64,000 bases of DNA from Chinchilla lanigera (Eukaryota; Chordata; Mammalia; Rodentia; Chinchillidae), in the NCBI RefSeq assembly GCF_000276665.1, contig NW_004955423.1, positions 3,344,041 through 3,408,040 on the forward strand. The letters run 5' to 3'. Position 1 is the stretch's first letter; every line of letters starts with the position of its first letter. A program made the position numbers and the translations under genes. Below are positions 10,888-23,870 of the stretch, one piece after another. The notes under the pieces were generated by a model that was not told where the DNA came from, did not search any database, and saw nothing but the letters and a program-made list of their open reading frames with translations.

Positions 10888-11943
10888 GGTTCATGATTAT
10901 TGACTCTACTTTGTGGATTGATTGATTTTTCAAATATCAAAAAAGGGTATATCTTCTATTCGTTCCATTCTAATGCCATTTTATTTTAGATTTGCCCTTT
11001 ATCCTTGATACCTAGATTTTCTTCACCCAATTTGAGGTGGCTATAACCATTCATATTTTGGTGCTTATGTATGTGTACTTGTTCTTGCCATATTATTTTG
11101 TTTTGTATGTATTGTGCTTGGTACTGGTTTTCCTTTCTCCTATTTTATTGGATTTTTATTAATTTTTTGTGCATATTTTATGAATTTTTTGTACATTGTT
11201 GGGGTATGATCATAGTAAGGCACAGAAAGAGCTCTTTCCTTAGATAATGCATGTGCTTTTGCACATTTTCTTGCAATTTTTAAAAATTAAGCTTTTAATC
11301 CATTTGAAATTAGATTTTACTTATGATGTAGCAAGAGTCCATTTCTGTATTTGTCCAAAATGGATACAGCTGTACCAACATCATTTATTAAATAGTTTTT
11401 CTTTGTCACATACCAATTCTCATGTAACCTGGGATTTATATCTGGGGTCTCTTTGCAATTTAACTTATTTTCGTCTTCTAAAATAACATAGTTATTTCAT
11501 TACAGGTTGTTTTTAATATTGTGTTTCAATAGCTTACAGTGAGTTCTTTATCTTTATTTAAGAATGTTTTACCTCCTTCATTACTATCTTGAAGTGAGAT
11601 CTTTATAATGATTTTATGACCCTTCTATTTCAAGGTTTTGAGACTGTTTTCATACTTCTGAGAAGTCTGTCCTCCATTTAAATTTAATTTTATACTGCTT
11701 ACCATTGTTTCCGTTTTTCTTATTCCATCTTGAGGTCTCTTTCTAGTTTGTTGTTTTCTTTTTGCCCTGAAAGGTGAATAATAAATTGAGTGGATAAAAG
11801 ATCTTTTTCTCCTAGGGTGCATGGACTGGCTGTTCATTGCCAGTCTCACTTTTTTCCTTGTAAGTAATTCATTCTTTCTGGCTTGTTATTTATAAGATTT
11901 TCTGTTTATTCTTGGAATTCAGGGACTTTATCAAACATGCCTA

Positions 11944-11947
<4 letters not shown>

Positions 11948-11977
<30 letters not shown>
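11948..11977. repeat. (TG)n microsatellite
   Basis: About 15 uninterrupted TG units followed by an imperfect tail. Confidence 0.95.
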
Positions 11978-11979
<2 letters not shown>

Positions 11980-14125
11980 GTGTGTTAATTATTCCAACCT
12001 GGAACTTAATGAGCAGACTCGTCTTTCTCTAAATCAGGTAAAATTTTCTGTTACTACCTGGTGAGTACTTTTCGCTTTTGTATTTGTTTCCTTTTCTTCT
12101 TCTAGAACTTCCATTATCTGCATTTTTTGATCTGTTCTTCAAATCTTTTCCATTTATGTATCTTTGCTTTGTACTCTGTTTCTTATACTTAGTGACCATC
12201 TCCTTTTAAAACCATCTCTTAAAATTCTGTTCCTAAGCTTTTAGAAGTTGTATATATGCTGTACTTCAATCTCCTGAAATTTCTTACTTATTTTTATTCT
12301 TTTTTTTTTTTTGTTTTATAGCATTTCTGTTTTACTGAAGACGTGTTCTGTTGATTTTAACTGTCCTCTCTCGTTCTGGGCCACGTTAAATGGTTTATTT
12401 TTTCTTTGCAACTCTTTGGGTTCTAGTCTGTTCGTTGAAATAATCCTGCATGTTAATAATCTTCTAAGCGTGAAAAGTGAAGTGTTAGTCCTTGCTAAGG
12501 TACATGAAGGTTGTCTCTGGCCTCTTGTCTCCCTGAGTTGTCTGGTATCAGTCATTTTCACGTTCGTGAAGAACTCAGCTTACCCATTTATTCAGTTCCT
12601 TCTAGGGCCTCCGAAACACAAAGTACACTTAACTTGGGGGGGCAGAATTAGCCTTCTCCCCATAGCCCACATATCCTGATAGTTGAGCTTTCCCCAGGGT
12701 CCACCACCCCTGTTGCTCAGCCCTAGTCTCCAGCACATGAAGAAAACTCCATAACAAGTTTCCTTCTTCCCGAGCCTCACGTTTACACTAGTTGCCTGTA
12801 AATCTGAGCAGCCCTTTAGCTTAAGCAAAGCTAAACACTTAGTGTTCAGTGGAGAAAGGATCTCTGTTGAAATCACACCTGCTCCAATTTTTTTCACTCT
12901 TAAATTTTTAACAAATAATTTGAATTGGTATCTCGCTCAATCAGTAGCTGTATCTTTCTCCTATAACACAAGAACCTTATATAATATCTAGCTTCTGTAT
13001 TATTTTTAAAATGTAATTAACTTTGTTAAGTATTGATCCTTCATTACTTAACATTCTGTATGAAGAAGTGGAAAAAATGCCTGAAGCGTTCCCTGCCATA
13101 TACGGAAGTACAGCGATTGCCTCAAAGAGAAGTTTGTGCAGTAGTTTGAGTTCTAAGCTGAACTAGTCACTTATTTCAAGAGGCCTTTTTATGAGTTGAG
13201 ATTAAAGTGACACAACATAAAATTAACCATTTTAATGCAAGTAATTTACTGGTGTTTAGTACATTCACAGTGTTGTGCAAAAGCCAGTTCTACCTAGTTT
13301 CAAAATATTTCCATTAACCCCAACACAAACTTGTGCAGATTAAGCACTTGCTCTCAAACACCTGATAAACACTACTTTCTGTTATATCTCCATCGATTTT
13401 GCTTATTCTACTTCCATTTTATTTTTAATTCTTTTTTAATTGCTAAGTTTTCACTGATTTCTTTACCCTTCATGATTTAATATATACATTTTACAATTAG
13501 AATAATTTATCTTTTATCAGAATACATCCTCAAGGAACTTTCTACAGAAAGAACTTTGTAGATGATGAGCTCGGTGAACCTGTGTACTCCTGAAACGTGT
13601 ATGCTTGCTTTTTTTGGAGGTAAGGTAAATTTTCTTTGGGCTTCTAAAGATAATGTTCCCTGTCCTATTACGTCCAGTATTGTGGATCATTTAGTGTCAG
13701 TCTAATGTTACTCCATTGTCAGTCCCCCTCCCTTTGGAATTTTTAAGATTACCCTTTGTCCTGAAAGTTCACCAATATGTATCTTTATTTTTTTATTTAT
13801 CTTGTTCATCATTTTATAGACACTCTCAATTTGAAGATGTAAGTCTGTTTTCAGTTGAGATGTTTATTATTTCTTTGTGTATTCTTTTTGTTCTCTCCTT
13901 GTGGCACATCTTTTCTGTGGATATTAGAAGTTAGGGTCTTTCTTCCCTGTGTTTTTTGCAGTGTGTTCCAGAAGAGTTTCTTAGCTCAGTCTTCTAGCAC
14001 ACTGACTGATACTGTTCATGCTGCTATCCAGCCTATCTGATAAGTTCATTTGTGGTTTGATGTTTTGGTTTATTTATTGGCCTTCACAGTTTTTATTTAT
14101 AAGTTGTTTTGTTATTCTTAAGAAC

Positions 14126-14276
14126 TTCGTTTGTTTGTTTTTGAGACAGGGTCTAACTTGGTAGTGCAGGTTGCTCTTGAACTCACTAAATTGTCCAGGT
14201 TGGCCTGGAATTCACAGCGATTCTTCTGCCTATCCCTCTCAAGTGCTGGGAAAGGTGTGTGCCACCACACTTAGCA
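14126..14276 (-). repeat. B1 SINE with internal duplication
   Basis: Antisense: gtttttgagacagggtctaa, then two related blocks (gttgctcttgaactcactaaa and ggttggcctggaattcac), as expected for the duplicated core of rodent B1, then gtgctgggaaaggtgtgtgc. Confidence 0.85.
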
Positions 14277-14429
14277 AGAACTTGTTTTGTTTGATGAATA
14301 TGATTTCTACTTGGGCCTCTAGAGAGTTAGTTAAGATTAACTCTGTTGAGCTCAATGCCATTCTTTAATGGTATTGGTTTTTCTCAAATATTTAATGGTT
14401 TGTGGTTAGCTTGGGAGGGGGTTCTGTTT

Positions 14430-14607
14430 TAGTTAGTTTTTGGGGGGAGTTGTTTTGTAGTACTAGATACTGAACCCAAAGCCTTTGCACTGAGCTACAT
14501 ACCAAACCCTTTTTGAAAATCATTATTTTTTTATTTTGAAACAGTTTGACTGAAGTACTCAGGCTGGGCTCACACTCGCAGTCCTCTTGTCTCAACCACA
14601 CCAAGCT
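14430..14607 (-). repeat. Composite SINE, B1-dID type
   Basis: On the plus strand a shortened ID-like part (tactagatactgaacccaaa ... gagctacataccaaaccc) precedes an antisense 7SL-type part (caggctgggctcacactcgc). On the minus strand this is 7SL head followed by ID tail. Confidence 0.75.
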
Positions 14608-16370
14608 TCAGTTCTTGCTTGTTTGCTCATCTTAGGTTTTAGATTCCTTATTAGCTTTTCTATAAATGTTCTGTTAATTCTTCTTGTTTCTCGTGATTGT
14701 GGTGAAAGTGTACAATACACCAATTTTAAGTCTTCTAGAAAAAACTTTCCTCTCTTGTTTGGAGAGGAATGCCATACCTCTGCGATGTTTGAACTAAATC
14801 ACCCCAGCCTCCAGAGCCCTTCCCACCTTTGTAAACAGTCTTGCCACATAGCTGGGTTAAAGTTTTCTCTTTCAGGAAGAGTACAGTTGCTGTTTGTTTG
14901 ATTTGAGGAGTTATTCATAGTTTCTAAATTACTAAAACACACTTTTCTTTCTGAACACTGTTACAGATTTTTCAGGTTTTTTTAATGTCAGCTTTTAGGG
15001 CAAATGTATTTTTTTCATGCAGCACTGTATTTTTTTTTTCAATGCAGCACTGTATTTTTTTCTTTACTGATAGAGCAGTTCATATCAGTTGGAGTGATAA
15101 ATTATTTCCCTAAAAGCTATGAAGTCATGTTAATTCATGACACAGAGCAGTTATTCTCCAAAGCAGTGGTTTTTAGCTGCCTCAAGTCCTCTTTTTAAAA
15201 TCCTGAATATAACTTAATGTCATTCCTACAGTATCAGAGCAGTGTGTTCTTCCTACTATATTTCATACAGATGCATAGAAATAGATTTTTTTTAAAGTAT
15301 TTTTAAAGAAGTTACTCTAAAGCATAGGGTAGGTAGTTAAAATGAGTAAATTTTTTACCCTGTAATTTAAGTTTACCATTCCCTCCACCCTTCATTGTTT
15401 TAAGAGGTGACATATTTTGCTATCATTTCTCTTTATTTCTATTTGCTTAAATTGACCAAATACCAATTTGATATACCTGTTATGGTGCCACGTCAAAACC
15501 AAGGCTTTTCACTATTAAGATGAAATATGATTTCCCCAGTTCTTGCAGTTATTTTATATAATATATTTAAGCCCTTTGGGAGGTTCATGGATTGCTTAGT
15601 TTCTTAAACTTCTTCCAGAAGCCCAGTACAGAAAACATTTTTAAGGCTATTCACTGAGAAGATAGAAGAAATTTATATTGTCTTACACATAACTTTAAAG
15701 ATCTATGCTATTAGATATCTTCTGACACAACAGGTAAATGCCCTTCTAAGACTAAATATTACAAGGCTGTTGAACTGATGATTGAAAACTCGTATAACAT
15801 ACTCTGCTGTGTGGTTTGGGGCCCAAACAGTTTAAAAGGAAATTGCTTCCCTGCACAGTGACTGGTAAAGCCAAAGGGCTTCCAGAGAAAAGAAAAGTCA
15901 ACCTGTTTATTCTTGTTACAAAGGCTATTTTGCTCTGTTAAAGTCTTCAACTTTGAACCTTATGCTTTCAGACTGTTCCACTCACCACTCCTTGCTGCAA
16001 TTATCTTAACAGTTCTCTACTATGTCAAAGCCTTGAGCATATTTTTTTTGTTGTTACAGCATACCCTTTTACAGCATACTCTTGTCCTAAATCTTGAGGA
16101 TTTCATCATCCATGAGCAGGTAACATTAAAGCAAATTGCCAAAGTAGCTGAGGCAATTAGCTATCTACTAATCTTGAGGAAAAGTATAAAGTTAGCTCAG
16201 AGAAGGACAGGTGGAAAAACTAAAGCACAAGTGTGTTTGGTAAGCTGAAGGAACAGCAGGAAATCCATTATGGCTAAAGAAAAGGGGAAAAGTAGGAAAT
16301 GAAATACTGTAGACCTAGTCATATAGGACCTCTGTATCATTGTTAGGAATGTAAAATCACATCATCGTAG
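14608..16370. other. Intergenic, mostly unrecognised
   Basis: No gene. Holds a short tandem duplication at 15006-15057 (see below). Frames at 14587-14901, 15004-15198, 15759-15950 and 15913-16248 are unrelated to any family I know and lack gene context. Confidence 0.45.
15006..15057 (+). repeat. Two-copy 28-bp tandem duplication
   Basis: tttttttc-atgcagcactgta occurs twice in a row (around 15008-15029 and 15034-15056) with T-run length differences. Confidence 0.8.
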
Positions 16371-16384
16371 AGTCTTAACCTTCT

Positions 16385-16495
16385 TGGTTTTTTTTGTTTT
16401 TTGTTTTTTGTTTTTCTCCAGTACCGGGAACCGAACTCACGACCTTGCGCTTGCCAGGCAGGCGCTTTTGCCGCTGAGCTAAATCCCCAGCCCCT
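16385..16495 (-). repeat. Young ID-like SINE, GTACC subfamily
   Basis: Antisense: (TTTTTG)n tail, ccagtaccgggaaccgaact, cttgcgcttgccaggcaggc, gagctaaatccccagcccc. A perfect 14-bp target-site duplication, agtcttaaccttct, lies at 16371-16384 and 16496-16509. Confidence 0.93.
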
Positions 16496-16509
16496 AGTCT
16501 TAACCTTCT

Positions 16510-16999
16510 GTCACCCTTGGCCTGTTACTGTAATGATAGTGTTGTAAACTTGATCTCTATCCATAACTGCAGCCCACCTTTTTTTCTGTTTCAGTATTTC
16601 TTCTCTAAACTGCTACTACCTGTCCTTTTATTCTTTCTTGTCCCTTGACTCCAGTAATTCTTAGCTCCTCTACAGCCTGTGAGCTAGTGGTCTAACTGCC
16701 TTTTCAGTAACTCTCATCTACTCCTTCCCAGGTTTGTGCTTTCTCTTTTACCCATATTGTATTCATCAGGCCTTCATCAGGATTACTCTTGTAATGACCC
16801 ATCCCTGTCCTCTGACTGTGTGCTGTTTTGACAAGATCCTAACTCAAATTAAACCAACTTGTCACACTTAAAATGTTTTTTCCTTCTGTCTTAACTTCTT
16901 TTAGCCCCCTCTAACCTCTCCAGCTGTCACCTATTTGTCTTTTAAAGCCAAACTTGCCCAGGGATAATAATCATGATAAAAAGATAACACTGGTAATAA
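16510..16999. other. Intergenic, nothing recognised
   Basis: Pyrimidine-rich sequence without repeat or gene that I can name. Confidence 0.45.
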
Positions 17000-17210
17000 T
17001 AGGTAATAGTTATTAAGTACTTGCTGTGTGCCAATCACTGTTCCAGATATTTTACACATGAATCTTAACTTTATTTTCATAGCAATCCAGTGAAATAGAA
17101 AACAACATAGTTGACAATGAGAAAAGTAAGACGTGAAGATCAACTTCCTCAACAGCTGGTAAAAAGGGAAACTGGACTTCAAATCCGGGCAGTCTAGCGT
17201 CAGATCCCAT
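17000..17210 (-). repeat. MIR SINE (antisense)
   Basis: ttattaagtacttgctgtgtgcc near the start and ccttgc/agctggtaaaa-style core near the end match the antisense MIR layout ('tgtgccaggcactgttc' region). The frame at 16931-17182 runs over it. Confidence 0.65.
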
Positions 17211-17710
17211 GCTCTTAACTATAATGGCCGCAGAGTATATTCAAAATATGAGTTCTGCAGAGTAACATGTTCCAGTTTCCAAGAGTGAGTACGCCAAGCC
17301 ATAATCTTTATTCCTCCCTAGAAGTAGCACTAATGAGTTCTGGCTGTTGGGCTATGTGTTATAAAAGGGAAGTTTTCATTCTACCAGAGGGTTAAAAACG
17401 ATCACTTCTATGCTCAGGGCTCTGTCTTACAATATTTTGATCTCAGCACTTTTTTGTTTCTTTGTGCTTTGCATTTAGTTGGCTGTACCTTTGGTTGAAG
17501 CATAAATTCTGTCTCCTATCCCTATTGCTTAGCAGGCCAAACAGGAACCAAAGTGAGTCCCAGGAAAAGCAGACTCTTCACTCTGAATTGAAAGCCAGAA
17601 AAAAAGAATCCCTGAATCAGATTGGTAGTAAACAAGACTTGTCTAAATTGTCCCTTTTGCCATTTACAGTTGGTATGTTGGAACTAGTAATGGCATTATT
17701 TGCTAGATTA
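17211..17710. other. Intergenic, nothing recognised
   Basis: The frame at 17462-17743 runs into the SINE beginning at 17728 and shows no family features. Confidence 0.45.
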
Positions 17711-17727
17711 AAAATAATCAAGAACCT

Positions 17728-17811
17728 GGGGCTGGGGATTTAGCTCAGTGATAGAATGCTTGTCTAGCAAGTGGGAGGCCCTGGGTTCAGTCCTCAGCAC
17801 CAAAAAACTAA
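17728..17811 (+). repeat. ID-like SINE, classic rodent ID form
   Basis: ggggctggggatttagctca ... agtgggaggccctgggttca ... cctcagcacc. Imperfect target-site duplication: aaaataatcaagaacct (17711-17727) and aaaataatcacaaacct (17812-17828). Confidence 0.92.
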
Positions 17812-17880
17812 AAAATAATCACAAACCTTTTCTTTCTTAAGCAAGATTTAAAAACAAAAAAAACTCTACTAATGGCGTAC

Positions 17881-17986
17881 TTTTATTTTATTTTATTTTA
17901 TTTTATTTTTTTGGTACTAGGAATTGAACTCATGACCTGAGGCTTACCAGGCAAGCACTTATTCCACTGAGCTACATCCTGGGTCC
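17881..17986 (-). repeat. ID-like SINE with (TTTTA)n tail
   Basis: Antisense: (TTTTA)n, ggtactaggaattgaactca, gagctacatcctgggtcc. Flanked by taatggcgta (17870-17879) and taatggcata just after 17986. Confidence 0.88.
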
Positions 17987-18093
17987 TAATGGCATAATTT
18001 TAAAACCTTTCAATTGGAATTATTTACTTTAGACTCTAATCTGATACTTCCCTAGAGAACTTCATAAAGAATTGGTCATAATCCATTCTTTCC

Positions 18094-18209
18094 GTTTGTT
18101 TTTTGAGATAGGTTCTCACTGTGTTGAGCAGGCTAACGTTGTACTTGCAATCCTGCTGCCTCAGCCTCGCGAGTAGTTGATTACAGGCACGCAGCTGTGT
18201 CCACCTTGT
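18094..18209 (-). repeat. 7SL-derived SINE (B1-like)
   Basis: Antisense: gttttttgagataggttctc, caatcctgctgcctcagcct, gattacaggcacgcag. Confidence 0.85.
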
Positions 18210-18976
18210 ACTTCTTTCTTATATTTGTCTTACATTGTTTGTCACTTTCATCTTTTGGAACAGGGAAAATTCATTTAATCATTTAATATGGATATTTATT
18301 ATTCTTGACCTAGAAAATTTTTAGTGATAAGCTCTCAAAAGCGGTTAAGATTTTAAGAGCAAGAAAATTCAGAATCATTTTAGCTGAACCCTATTGTCAT
18401 GGTAAACATGGCAGACTGCTCCTTCCTAATTCATCTCTGGCCAGAGGAAAGAAGTATTATGATTGTCTTATCTCTTTCCTGTGTGGAACATGTGGTGAAG
18501 TAAGTCAGCATGCCCAGAGGGAGGTGATAGTGTTTGTTCTTTATTGCTTTTGATTGTTTAGTTACTTTTCATTCTTCAGTTATTTTCATGTCAGAGATTA
18601 TTTAAAATTTTCAATGTAGAAACCTGACAATTTTTTCAGGCCTGTTGTCACTCTTCCCTCACCCACGTGCATCCTATTAATAAAATTTCAACAGTTTCAC
18701 AAGTTGAATGTAGTTAAGATAAATGTGGGTAAAAGAAAGTAAAACTGTACCAGCAATGAAAAGTCCAATCCAGAAAGCTGATGTTAACATAAAATCACTT
18801 AAAAAGGAATAAAAAAGAAACTTAGAGTAGAAGGAAACTACAGCCATTTTCAAAGTGGTACTTTCACTCTGGAGATTTTATTTATTGGAAAATATAAAGC
18901 TGAAAATATTTTTGCTAAACTGGCCTAAACTTAGTGAATAAACTATTGCTCTTTTAGGAGTAATAGCTCTTTATGA
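18210..18976. other. Intergenic, nothing recognised
   Basis: No gene or nameable repeat. Confidence 0.45.
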
Positions 18977-18991
18977 TTCTAAAGAAAACAT

Positions 18992-19079
18992 CGGGGCTGG
19001 GGATTTAGCTCAGCAGCACAGTGCCTGCCTGGCAAGCGCAAGGTTGTGAGTTCTATTCCCGGTACCGGAGAAAAACCAA

Positions 19080-19114
<35 letters not shown>

Positions 19115-19131
19115 AACCTCTCTCTCTTTGG
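18992..19131 (+). repeat. Young ID-like SINE, GTACC subfamily, with (AAAT)n tail
   Basis: ggggctggggatttagctca ... gcctgcctggcaagcgcaag ... cccggtaccgg, then about nine AAAT units and a CT run. Target-site duplication ttctaaagaaaa at 18977-18988 and 19132-19143. Confidence 0.93.
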
Positions 19132-19143
19132 TTCTAAAGAAAA

Positions 19144-22100
19144 TAAATAACTTTGTTGGTACAGATTTAGCTTAAGAGTTTTCAATCCTACAGTCTGTGC
19201 TTTTAGGTTAGTTGATCTCTTAGTAAAAATCTGCCACAGAACCTTAGCCTAGTCACTTTTTGTAAATACTAGTGATTTAAGGAGTAACATTATCAAGTCT
19301 TGTGAAGACCAAGATTATAATCAGCACAAAGTACAAGTAAGCAGCTTCAGAAATACAGGTGTTATGTACTAAGGAACTGCAGAGAACATGACAAGAGGTT
19401 CAGTAAACTAGGCATATAGAAGAATCTTTCTGAAAGTGGACATTCAAAGACTACTAGCATGAAGGGGTGTGAGGACAGAGACTTGCTTCTGAGCAATTTC
19501 AGATTCAACCAGGTGGATATGCTTGAAGAGCCAGCCAGGAGCGGAAAAGGCAACTTTGCTTCTTTATGGACTAGTGCCATACAAGAGGGACTATTCCAAA
19601 AAGCATTTGTTAAAACTGATACAGGAAGAGAGCAGGCTTCTGTTTGAGAATAATTTTATTTGCCATTGTCGTGGATTCTCACACAGCTACTTTCTCTGAT
19701 ATGACAGCCCTGGAAGAAACATCCAAATGATAGAACTGTAATTGGTTTTCTTTTACTGAGTTAAATACAAAAGAAAACAAATACGTCTCCCACCGTAGCC
19801 AGTTGGTGATGGTGGTGGGGATGATGGTGTCAGTGACCGTGATGAAGGCAAATTTGAAGTCGGGTTATTGGAAGGAAGCTAAAAGTAACAGAAAAATACT
19901 AAGCTAGGTATCATAACTTGATTTCTAGACTTGTGTTGTTGCCTGCTTCGTCTTCACACAAAACTGAATTCATATTGATTTTAGTTTTCCTAACATTAGA
20001 AATGGGACTACATACCTTCTTGTCCTTCCACTGTAAAATTGGGTCATTACAACAGAAAGTGGCCACACTTAACACTAGTAAAATTGGCCTGAACAGTATC
20101 AAGAATATTAAAAACAAAGGCAAGGTATTTTGTTAATTAAATTCATGCTTAGTTGCATTTGGTTTATGTAACAATGAACTTTTTGGAAACTACATCTGGA
20201 AAGGATACAGAGTTCATTTTGGCAAAAAAGAGCTGGTAGCACATCATGTGACCACATGGAGGCTAGCAATTAGACATAAAAGCCAGATAAAACCATAAGA
20301 AGAACCATAAATAAAAGAGTCTTAATGTGATTTAAATACCGTGACTGAGTTGCATGCAGTGTCAGCCTGGTCACCATGTCCAATGTGACGTCATCCTCTA
20401 TAGAGATGTATTCTAGCAAAAGAGTTCTATATCCACCATCTGGCTCCTGATTCAAGGAGCACGTCTCACTAAATGACACATAGCCCAGTGGGATACGCTA
20501 AATTTGCTTAAACATGAGCACATCATCATCTCATAACAACGACTAAATATCACCCTAATTTTGTATTCTGTAAACTTTGTTGTGGAAATTGGTAAGGCAA
20601 CTGTCTTTTTGGGTAGACCTATAAACAGTGATCTTATTTCCTATATCCAAGATACAATTACAAAAAATAATTTCCGTTCTCTCCTCACAGCCTTCTGGAA
20701 AGAGTATGCTAAATGAACACTTCACAAATTACTTATGCTTTGACTTGTTGGTTTAATACCTTAAGCTGTGATTTTAGACATGTTTCAGAATAAAGGCAGT
20801 TACCTCTACTCTTTAATCTCTGAGATAGAATCTGCTGGGTTTCTTTTAGTCTGTATTTTGAAACTATTTCACAGTTGTGATTGCCTAAATGAAAAGTGTT
20901 CCTTTAGCACTTGATATCCCTCAGATTGCTAAATATTTTATTGGCTGTTGGAAGGGAAGGAGACTGTGTCTTCTGTTATTTAAATAGCACCCCAAATCTG
21001 CAGATCTCTAGTTAATCCTAAGCAGCTTGTCAGTGGTCTGTGAGGTTCATTCTGACAAATGCTAAAGAAGGAACATTAAATGAAATATAGGGAGAAATGA
21101 AAGTAAACATGTTTCTTCAAATTGTACAAAATATCACCCTTTATTGGAACCAAATAAAAAATGATTCAAGAACTGAGCTGAAATTAGCAAAAGGAAATAT
21201 AAACATCCTTAGCAGACTCAAAAAGGAAAATAGTCATAAATGAGAGGTAAAAAGTTCCAAAATTTAATGTAAACTTCATCAGAAGCCAAAGTGGAGGTGG
21301 ACTGTGTGACTAATAAGGTAAGAAAAATACAAAACTCTGGGGTAAGGCTGTTTAACCTTCTTCAGAGCTATAGGCGTTGATCTTATTCAGTGTTTCAAGA
21401 ATTGACCCAAATTTGTGGTATCAAATGATACTGAAGGTTGATGAGGTGAGCGAATGCTGCAAGAAAGCTTCATAATGTTTTCTAATATCTACTCTCTTGG
21501 ACTTCCTAGCCTGGAAAACCAATGAAGTTGGCCTGGGGGAGGGGAGATTCGTAAACTCATTTAAAAGAGTAGTCATCTGAATAATAGCAGTTTAAACATT
21601 TTTAAAGAATAAAGTCTCAGCCAGTCTTCACAATGGGCTATAAACTCTTGCCTTGAATGTAAGATCCACCCAAATATGAATAAAGGGCCTTTATGTGGAA
21701 GATCATAACCAGCTGTTCTTTATCTTCTCTGAGTTCAAACAATAAGAAATGGACATAAATTTCAGTGTGAGAGATTTGGGCAAAAATGAGAATATTGTCA
21801 ATTGAAGTAGGTTACAGTGTGAATCTTATTCTGTAAAAGACTTAGAAAGTTAAAAAAAAAAAAAAGTCGCTGCTACACCTCAAAACATTTACTGTGGTAT
21901 CTTTGACATGGGTAACACTCTAGGAAGAGATGTGATGAGTTGCACAAGGATTAGAAAGTCTCTGACTTGAGTAATTAGTACAAATGCTGAATGACAAGAT
22001 TGAAGAAAAAATACCTAATCATGAAAAATGAGACAGGTGTATAGCAGCATAATGACAGGATTTAGTGAATTAAATTCTTAGGAAACTGCATTTTGATAGC

Positions 22101-22572
22101 AAGGGAGGCCTCATTTTTAGCTTTGTCAGCTGACACAATTTTGAATTGCGTCTCATTCTCATTGGCATCTGTGATCTGTATACAGTTTCCAGAATATCTT
22201 TCCTGGGGAAGATTTTTAAGCAAACATATGGCATCAGTGGAAAACCTTCTTATCAGACTGACTATGCTTTTTGTAGAACACCCTTTGACTTTCACAATTT
22301 CAAGCTGTCTTAGAGACTTTGAGAGCCCTAGAGCATTAGACTAATACCAGCTATACAGAATTACATTCAGGGCTTGAATCCTGGCTAACTGGGATCTGTA
22401 TTAACTAACTGGATTAATTGTATGTGTAGTTTAGATTGAACTGTTCCTGCTGGTGTAGGTCCAGGGAGAAATTAGTGATATTTTTAGACTTCATTCAAAC
22501 AACCTATGAAAAACCACTCTTATACCTTAAAAATTACTAATTCAGTATCAGTAAGAACATCCAACAAATTTT
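19144..22572. other. Repeat-poor intergenic stretch
   Basis: About 3.4 kb without a SINE or clear L1. It contains a perfect CRE-like palindrome TGACGTCA at 20386-20393 and a GATGGTG-rich patch near 19805-19850. Opposed frames at 19362-19580/19459-19647, 19911-20123/19918-20136 and 22062-22295/22093-22344 resemble nothing I recognise and are probably chance. Confidence 0.45.
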
Positions 22573-22573
22573 A

Positions 22574-22650
22574 TGGCCAGGGATTTAATTCAGTGGCACA
22601 GGGCCTGCCTGGCAAGCGTGAGGTCATGAGTTCAATTCCTGGTACCAAAA
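22574..22650 (+). repeat. ID-like SINE, GTACC subfamily
   Basis: ccagggatttaattcagtgg ... ggcctgcctggcaagcgtga ... attcctggtacc, then an A-rich tail. Confidence 0.88.
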
Positions 22651-22659
22651 AAAGAAAAA

Positions 22660-23065
22660 TTTTAGTCCTGTGCAGCAATGTGCTAATGTTTAACATCTGA
22701 TTTTTCAGCTAAGAACAAGCTACCAAAATGACCTCACTGAAGCCAGGGTTGGGAAGATTTGTGCACAGTAGCTTCTCATTGCTCCAGTACACTGGTGGTC
22801 CTGTGTTAGGTATATACAGAATACCAAAGTTGGGAAGCATCATTGACTACAGACAGCCAGCACTGTCATTTCCAAGCAGAACTCCCACCTTGTGATAAAC
22901 TATAAAAGCAAACAAACTCATGGCTTTTCTGAGAGACATGCTTTTTAAATCCTAAAGACTTCTTTATTTAGCAGATGAGTCCTTTGTGTTGTTCTCTGCA
23001 GAAATATTACCCAGGCCTTTATATGTTCTGATTGGGGAGAGTGAAACCAGTCAATAGAAATGATT
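22660..23065. other. Intergenic, nothing recognised
   Basis: No gene or repeat I can name. Confidence 0.45.
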
Positions 23066-23181
23066 CTTAGGAGCAGGAAGTACAACCCGTTTGGGAGCTT
23101 GAGGCAGGAGGATCACTTGAGCCCACAAGTTCAAGGCCAGCCTGGGCAACACAGACCATCTCACAAAAAGAAAAATTTTAA
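23066..23181 (+). repeat. 7SL-derived SINE (B1/Alu-like monomer)
   Basis: gggagcttgaggcaggagga, tcacttgagcccacaagttc and aaggccagcctgggcaacac, then an A-rich tail. Confidence 0.87.
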
Positions 23182-23689
23182 AAAGCCTTGGGAGCATGAT
23201 TTAGTTTGGATTTGAATATTTGAGTGTTTTAAAAGACTGATAACACAAAGCACTACCTAACATTGGATAAAAACTCAGACTAGACATTTAGCCACTTCTG
23301 GAATATTTATTTGCTTACTTTTGAAAATACTAGGACTGTTATATTAACATGTCAGTTTATTGCCCACCTCTTATCTTCATTCTTAGACTTGCACATATCT
23401 GCAGCTCTAGGAAACCTTACTCTTAAATATTGGACTTACTATTGGAAAAAAAAATGACATTCCCAATACCAGAATGCCCAAATGGCTTGCATTGCTAGCT
23501 ATAAATCATCTTGTGTAAGAACTGCAATTTCCAGTTACTGTCACATTTACTTATGAATTCTTACTTTCTGTTTTTTTTTAAAAAAGACAAAACTATTCAG
23601 CAATTACAAAAACTTCCCCTGAACCAGAGGGGAGAAAACAATAGATTCTTAGACATATTCATTCCCATAACAATATGGCTAATATTCCT
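23182..23689. other. Intergenic, nothing recognised
   Basis: The frame at 23511-23717 has no recognisable features. Confidence 0.45.
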
Positions 23690-23870
23690 ACCAGGCTACT
23701 CACAATATTCATCGTAATACATTGCCAGATTTGCTCACTGCTCTTAACAACAACCCTAAAAGACAGATGCCATTTTACAGATAAGGACAGAGCAGAAGAG
23801 CTAAAGTCATACGTATAATGTCAAGTTGACTCATTGGATTTTTAATTTAAATCTTCTGACTTCTAAATAT
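23690..23870 (-). repeat. MIR-like SINE (antisense)
   Basis: Contains cattttacagataaggac followed by agagctaaagtca, the antisense MIR core ('ttttacagatgaggaaactga'). Confidence 0.55.

Larger units (their letters stand above)
10202..14125 (-). mobile_element. Diverged L1-type sequence (antisense), several fragments
   Basis: Mostly T-rich on the plus strand. The clearest part is about 11120-11560, where the minus strand carries the L1 ORF2-like stretch around 'aataaatgatgttggtacag' (11368-11393). At 13195-13440 a segment with 'ataaaattaaccattttaa' resembles an L1M 3' end. The middle (12000-13000) I cannot assign with confidence. All short frames here look accidental. Confidence 0.4.

Noticed and set aside
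12311..12897. Opposed frames of 101-122 residues
   Set aside because: They overlap each other on both strands and show no domain; the region is probably decayed repeat.
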